Shown in pieces: positions 5,840-8,643 of a stretch of 8,643 bases of DNA. Each line of letters starts with the position of its first letter. Position 1 is the stretch's first letter. A model generated the notes under the pieces. That model was not told where the DNA came from. It saw only the letters and a list, made by a program, of their open reading frames with translations, and made no database searches. The translations under genes and the position numbers were made by a program. The DNA comes from Candidatus Dormiibacterota bacterium (GTDB lineage Bacteria; Chloroflexota; Dormibacteria; Aeolococcales; Aeolococcaceae): contig PMYJ01000072.1 of NCBI GenBank assembly GCA_003170875.1, positions 2,076 to 10,718 on the forward strand. The letters are read 5' to 3'.

Positions 5840-5917
5840 TTGGGAGTGCGGCCGTCAACTCGACTGGATCGCAGCGTGTGCTATGACTCGTCGCAGTTCC
5901 TGGGGAGAAGGCGATGA
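5840..5917 (+). CDS. Possible 25-residue leader peptide overlapping the EspR-like gene start
   Basis: A short frame begins at TTG 5840, preceded by GAGGAGG (5829-5835), a strong ribosome site with a 4-nt gap. An in-frame GTG at 5846 gives a 10-nt gap instead. The peptide starts LGVRPSTR and ends in a basic FLGRRR. Its stop TGA (5915-5917) overlaps the ATG (5914-5916) of the EspR-like gene as ATGA, the usual layout for translational coupling. If the candidate promoter at 5860-5887 is the only one, this frame would not be transcribed whole; the two readings compete. Nothing in the peptide is recognised, and a 25-codon frame can occur by chance. Confidence 0.35.
   Translation: MGVRPSTRLDRSVCYDSSQFLGRRR
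5860..5887 (+). promoter_or_regulatory. Candidate sigma-70 promoter of the EspR-like gene
   Basis: TCGACT (5860-5865) and TATGAC (5882-5887) are separated by 16 nt; each shares four of six positions with the TTGACA/TATAAT consensus, and a TG one base before the -10 (TGC-TATGAC) resembles an extended -10. Transcription would start near 5894, giving a leader of about 20 nt with GGGGAG (5902-5907) 6 nt before ATG 5914. Confidence 0.35.
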
Positions 5918-6342
5918 AAGTCGACGAGAGCCCAAACCTCGCCGAAAAGCTCGAACGTCTGTTCCAGACGGTCCACCCAGCGGGGCGCCCGCCGTTCAGC
6001 AACGCCGAGGTGGCGACGGCCCTCGAGCACGGGGGCGGGCCGACGGTGTCGGCCACCTACCTCTGGCAGCTTCGCAAGGGGCTCCGGGCAAATCCGACCA
6101 AGGCCCACCTCGAGGCGCTGGCCCGTTTCTTCGGGGTCAACCCCAGCTACTTCTTCGACGAATCGTCCGAGGCCGACATCGAGGGCCAGCTCGCCCTCCT
6201 CGCGGTTCTGCGCGACGACGGGGTGAGGGCGATCGCCCTCCGCTCCTCCGGGCTCTCCGAGGGCAGCCTGCAGGCCATCCAGGGGATCGTGGAGAACGTT
6301 CGCCGTCTGGAGAAGCTCGCCGAGACCCGCCCCCGCCGATAG
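5914..6342 (+). CDS. EspR-like helix-turn-helix DNA-binding protein (XRE superfamily)
   Basis: Small DNA-binding protein of 142 residues, matching the layout of mycobacterial EspR, a nucleoid-associated regulator that binds DNA as a dimer. Shared features, judged from memory of EspR, are LERLFQTVHPAGRPP 13-27, the recognition-helix stretch SATYLWQLRKGLRANP 46-61, LEALARFFGVNPSYF 66-80 and, after the DNA-binding domain, VLRDDGVRAIALRSSGLS 98-115. The helix-turn-helix spans about 28-77; the C-terminal helices (about 88-137) are the likely dimerisation part. ATG 5914 has GGGGAG 6 nt upstream. The gene diverges from the adenylyltransferase and converges with the membrane protein, whose stop lies 17 nt away, so it is a single-gene unit. 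EspR acts widely on cell-wall and secretion genes in Mycobacterium tuberculosis; no ESX genes are seen here, so a general regulatory or nucleoid role is the safer inference. Confidence 0.88.
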   Translation: MKVDESPNLAEKLERLFQTVHPAGRPPFSNAEVATALEHGGGPTVSATYLWQLRKGLRANPTKAHLEALARFFGVNPSYFFDESSEADIEGQLALLAVLRDDGVRAIALRSSGLSEGSLQAIQGIVENVRRLEKLAETRPRR

Positions 6343-6359
6343 AGCGAGGGCGCCCGAGC

Positions 6360-7439
6360 TCAGGCCTGACGCGGCTCGGAGTGCAGGCGCAGGACCGTCT
6401 CGGCACCGTAGGCCGTGAGGAAGATCACGAGGGCCGCGATCGCCAGCAGGGCCACCAATTGGGGAAGCCCGGCCGCGGTGCTGTTGCTCCCCACCATCCA
6501 CCAGAGGCCATTGCGCAGGGCAAGGGGGACGAGCAGGCCGGCGCTGGTGATGACCGCGGCGTCGATGAGGCGGCGCGCCGGTCCGTGCCAGGGGGTGCTG
6601 CTGCGCACCAGCCCGAGGTAGTTGCCGGCGGCGGCAACCAGCCCGAACATGCCGATGGCAAGCATGAGGGCGACGAAGATGGTGAGGCGACCGCGGTAAC
6701 CCTCCCTGATCCCCTGGTTGACACCGACGCCGGCCCCGAATACGGCGCAGACGCCGAGGGCGGTCCACAGCGGGTGACGCCGGATCCTTGCCAGCAGGTG
6801 CCGGTCGGCGAGGCCCGTCGCCCAGAGCGCGGGCCGGCCGGTCGGGCCGAGCCGGCGCCTCCAGCTGTCGACGAAGCGGAGGAAGTCGCCGAGCCAGTCC
6901 GGGTCGGTCCGAATCGCCGGTTCTCCACCCTGGCGAGGCAATCCGGCGCGCCGCACGGCCAGGACCGCCGCGAGATCCAGGACGCTCATCACCACGAGCA
7001 TGCCGATCTGCAGCCAGGTGGCGCCATTCCACTGAACACTGCTGTCGCGCACGAAGACGCTGACCCACTCGGCCGCCAGCGTGAGCGTGATGCCGGCAAG
7101 GATCACCCTGCATCCGCGCAGCACGTCATGGATCCGTGCGGTGGGCAACGGCTCCCCCCGCCGGCAGAGCAGAACGCGCGGCGCGCAGAGGACGGCTATC
7201 AGGGGGACGAAGAACATCATGAAGGAGATCGCCGTGTCATAGGGGTCGTTGGTCCAGGGCGCATGGTCGAAGAGGAACGGTGTCTCCTTCACCGGGGCGG
7301 CGTAAAGGAGGAAGGCCAGCGCCAGGAGCAGGGTGCCGAAGACCGGGAGGCGCAGGCTCGCGCGCCAGGGATCGCCGACCGGGATCAGCGCGGACGCCAG
7401 AGAGGGCGTCGGGGGGCTCACCTCGCCATTGTCCCGCAC
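6360..7439 (-). CDS. Polytopic membrane protein of unknown function (about 8 helices)
   Basis: Integral membrane protein of 359 residues; family not recognised. Hydrophobic segments lie at about 32-50, 67-90, 112-130, 141-163, 224-243, 250-278, 291-312 and 326-346, suggesting eight helices in two groups of four joined by a polar, Arg-rich loop (164-223). The many Arg residues in that loop place it in the cytoplasm by the positive-inside rule. There is no signal peptide, ATP-binding motif or known catalytic signature. The start is uncertain: GTG 7439 is the longest reading and GTG 7421 (VSPPTPSLAS) is an alternative; neither has a strong ribosome site. It lies 13 nt downstream of menD on the same strand, so the two are likely cotranscribed. 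This raises a possible tie to menaquinone or the respiratory membrane, but only by position. Confidence 0.8.
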   Translation of the reverse strand: MRDNGEVSPPTPSLASALIPVGDPWRASLRLPVFGTLLLALAFLLYAAPVKETPFLFDHAPWTNDPYDTAISFMMFFVPLIAVLCAPRVLLCRRGEPLPTARIHDVLRGCRVILAGITLTLAAEWVSVFVRDSSVQWNGATWLQIGMLVVMSVLDLAAVLAVRRAGLPRQGGEPAIRTDPDWLGDFLRFVDSWRRRLGPTGRPALWATGLADRHLLARIRRHPLWTALGVCAVFGAGVGVNQGIREGYRGRLTIFVALMLAIGMFGLVAAAGNYLGLVRSSTPWHGPARRLIDAAVITSAGLLVPLALRNGLWWMVGSNSTAAGLPQLVALLAIAALVIFLTAYGAETVLRLHSEPRQA

Positions 7440-7445
7440 CCCGGA

Positions 7446-7463
7446 TCTCGCATCAACGCGAGA
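7446..7463 (-). repeat. Hairpin around the menD stop codon
   Basis: TCTCGC and GCGAGA (7446-7451 with 7458-7463) form a 6-bp stem over a 6-nt loop that contains part of the menD stop codon (7453-7455). The structure spans the junction between menD and the membrane-protein gene. It has no T-tract and could affect coupling between the two genes, or be chance. Confidence 0.3.
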
Positions 7464-8643
7464 GTTCGGGTGGCCGCGGATTGCCTGACTCCGCGCCGGC
7501 GGGTGGGCCGGCGAGACCGGCCACCGCCCTCTCGACAGCCGCAGTCACCGCCCGGTGCAGCTCGGCATTGCGGCGACGTTCGGTGCGGACCTCCACCACC
7601 TGCACCCCCCCGGCGGTGCGCGCGGCGGTGACGGCGGGTGCCAGATCCCCGCTCGAGGTGATCAGTCGATGACCGGCACCCGCGGCGACCGTCAGAGCCG
7701 CGAGGTCGACCCCGTGCGGAGTGGAGAAGAGCGCCTCGTGCTCCGGGAGTCGGGACTGGTCGAGGAGATCGAAGATCCCGCCGCCGTCGTTGTTGATGAC
7801 AACAATGACTAGATCATGGCCGCGGCCGGCCGCCCAGACCAGAGCCCCGGCGTCGTGGAGAAAGGAAAGATCTCCGATCAGGGCAAAGCTGCGGGTGTCC
7901 GGAGCACCGGCCGGAGGAGGAGCGGCGCCCGCCGCCAGGCCCAGCGCAGTCGACACCGAGCCGTCGATGCCGCTGGCACCGCGGTTGCCGACCACCCGCA
8001 GCCCGGTCCGCGGCAGCATGAAGCTGTCCAGGTCACGGATCGGCATGCTCGAACCGGCGAAGAGCGTGGCACCCTCCGGGAGGCAGGCGGCGAGATCGCG
8101 CGCCACCCGTCCCTCGAAGGTCTCGTCGCCCAGCTCCTCCATCCAGACGGCGACCGCATCCGCGGCCAGGCGGTCCGCCTCTGCCCAGGCCCGCCGCCAG
8201 GCCTGGTCCGCGCGCGGGGCCAGCCGCTCCACCAGCGCCGCGGCCAGGGCGGCCGGGTCACAGCGCACTGTCATCGAGGCGGTGCGTCCCGGGTCGGCCT
8301 CGCTTCCCGGCGCGGTGACCACCACCAGGCGCCACGCGCCGCCGGCGGCGGCGAGTACGGACCGGCTGGTGGGGGTGGAGCCGAACTGGATCACCAGGTC
8401 GGGCACGTGGCCCGCGGCGAAGCCGGGGGCGCCGAGCAGGAGAGCTCCGGTGGCGAGGGCCGGAGGGCCGGTGCGGGCGCCGGAGGCCGGCTCGGCGATC
8501 AGCGGCCAGGCGGCAGCCTCCGCCAGGCGCACGATCGCGGAAGCGCCGCCGCGCTCGCCGGAGTACCGGAGGCCGCCGGCCAGCACCAGGCCGCGCTCGG
8601 TGGCGCCGACCAGGCGGGCCAGCTCATCGACCAGGGCTGGATC
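7453..8643 (-). CDS. menD: MenD, SEPHCHC synthase (N-terminus beyond the window edge)
   Basis: Thiamine-diphosphate enzyme of menaquinone synthesis: it joins isochorismate and 2-oxoglutarate, releasing CO2, to give 2-succinyl-5-enolpyruvyl-6-hydroxy-3-cyclohexene-1-carboxylate. The 396 visible residues run open to the right edge; compared with the usual 550-580 residues, roughly 170 N-terminal residues, including most of the Pyr domain, are missing. Visible MenD hallmarks (numbered in the fragment) are SSMPIRDLD 198-206, NRGASGIDG 220-228, the ThDP/Mg-binding GDLSFLHD 257-264 with NNDGGGIF 284-291, and FSTPHGVDL 306-314. The C-terminus ends EVRTERRRN followed by an Ala/Pro-rich tail. The gene reads leftward into the membrane protein, 13 nt after its stop. 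No other men gene is in view. Its presence shows that the organism makes menaquinone by the classical MenFDHC route. Confidence 0.95.
   Translation of the reverse strand, partial: DPALVDELARLVGATERGLVLAGGLRYSGERGGASAIVRLAEAAAWPLIAEPASGARTGPPALATGALLLGAPGFAAGHVPDLVIQFGSTPTSRSVLAAAGGAWRLVVVTAPGSEADPGRTASMTVRCDPAALAAALVERLAPRADQAWRRAWAEADRLAADAVAVWMEELGDETFEGRVARDLAACLPEGATLFAGSSMPIRDLDSFMLPRTGLRVVGNRGASGIDGSVSTALGLAAGAAPPPAGAPDTRSFALIGDLSFLHDAGALVWAAGRGHDLVIVVINNDGGGIFDLLDQSRLPEHEALFSTPHGVDLAALTVAAGAGHRLITSSGDLAPAVTAARTAGGVQVVEVRTERRRNAELHRAVTAAVERAVAGLAGPPAGAESGNPRPPELSR

Noticed and set aside
5811..7631. 606-codon rightward open frame
   Set aside because: It overlaps the EspR-like gene in another frame, runs antisense to the membrane protein and into menD, and its translation is a charged, low-complexity product with no motif.

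Overview
This is a GC-rich (estimated by eye at about 70%) bacterial window carrying eight recognisable protein-coding genes, one of them cut by the right edge, plus a possible fragment of a ninth at the left edge. Codon use, short intergenic gaps, a TANNNT-type -10 next to a start codon, an ECF41-type sigma factor and an EspR-like regulator fit a free-living Actinomycetota or a neighbouring high-GC soil lineage (Dormibacterota or Chloroflexota). The exact phylum cannot be fixed from this sequence. No tRNA, rRNA, CRISPR array, insertion sequence or phage gene was seen.

Layout from left to right: (1) 1-92 may hold the N-terminal end of a leftward gene. (2) 283-2365 is a rightward two-gene unit: a minimal DEAD-box RNA helicase, then an alpha/beta hydrolase only 4 nt downstream. 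(3) 2438-4471 is a divergent pair: a leftward NAD(P)-dependent epimerase/dehydratase-like protein and a rightward sigma factor with a fused SnoaL-like C-terminal domain. The 123 nt between them hold two back-to-back copies of TGTCACA-N16-CGTC, one facing each gene. (4) 4508-5704 is a leftward rhodanese plus ThiF/MoeB-type sulfur-carrier adenylyltransferase, apparently made from a leaderless mRNA. (5) 5914-6342 is a rightward EspR-like helix-turn-helix protein, preceded by a short potential leader ORF that overlaps its start codon. (6) 6360-8643 is a leftward pair: menD (menaquinone synthesis, N-terminus outside the window) followed after 13 nt by an eight-helix membrane protein of unknown function.

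The most informative unit is the sigma factor/epimerase pair. It has the three sequence signatures of ECF41 sigma factors (a WLPEP-like linker, DGGGK and NPDKL), a COE-class partner (carboxymuconolactone decarboxylase, oxidoreductase or epimerase), and exact ECF41-type promoters towards both genes. This predicts a self-contained switch: the sigma factor, restrained by its own C-terminal domain rather than an anti-sigma factor, activates the epimerase and probably itself. The remaining genes look like ordinary chromosomal housekeeping or regulatory genes with no obvious link to that switch.
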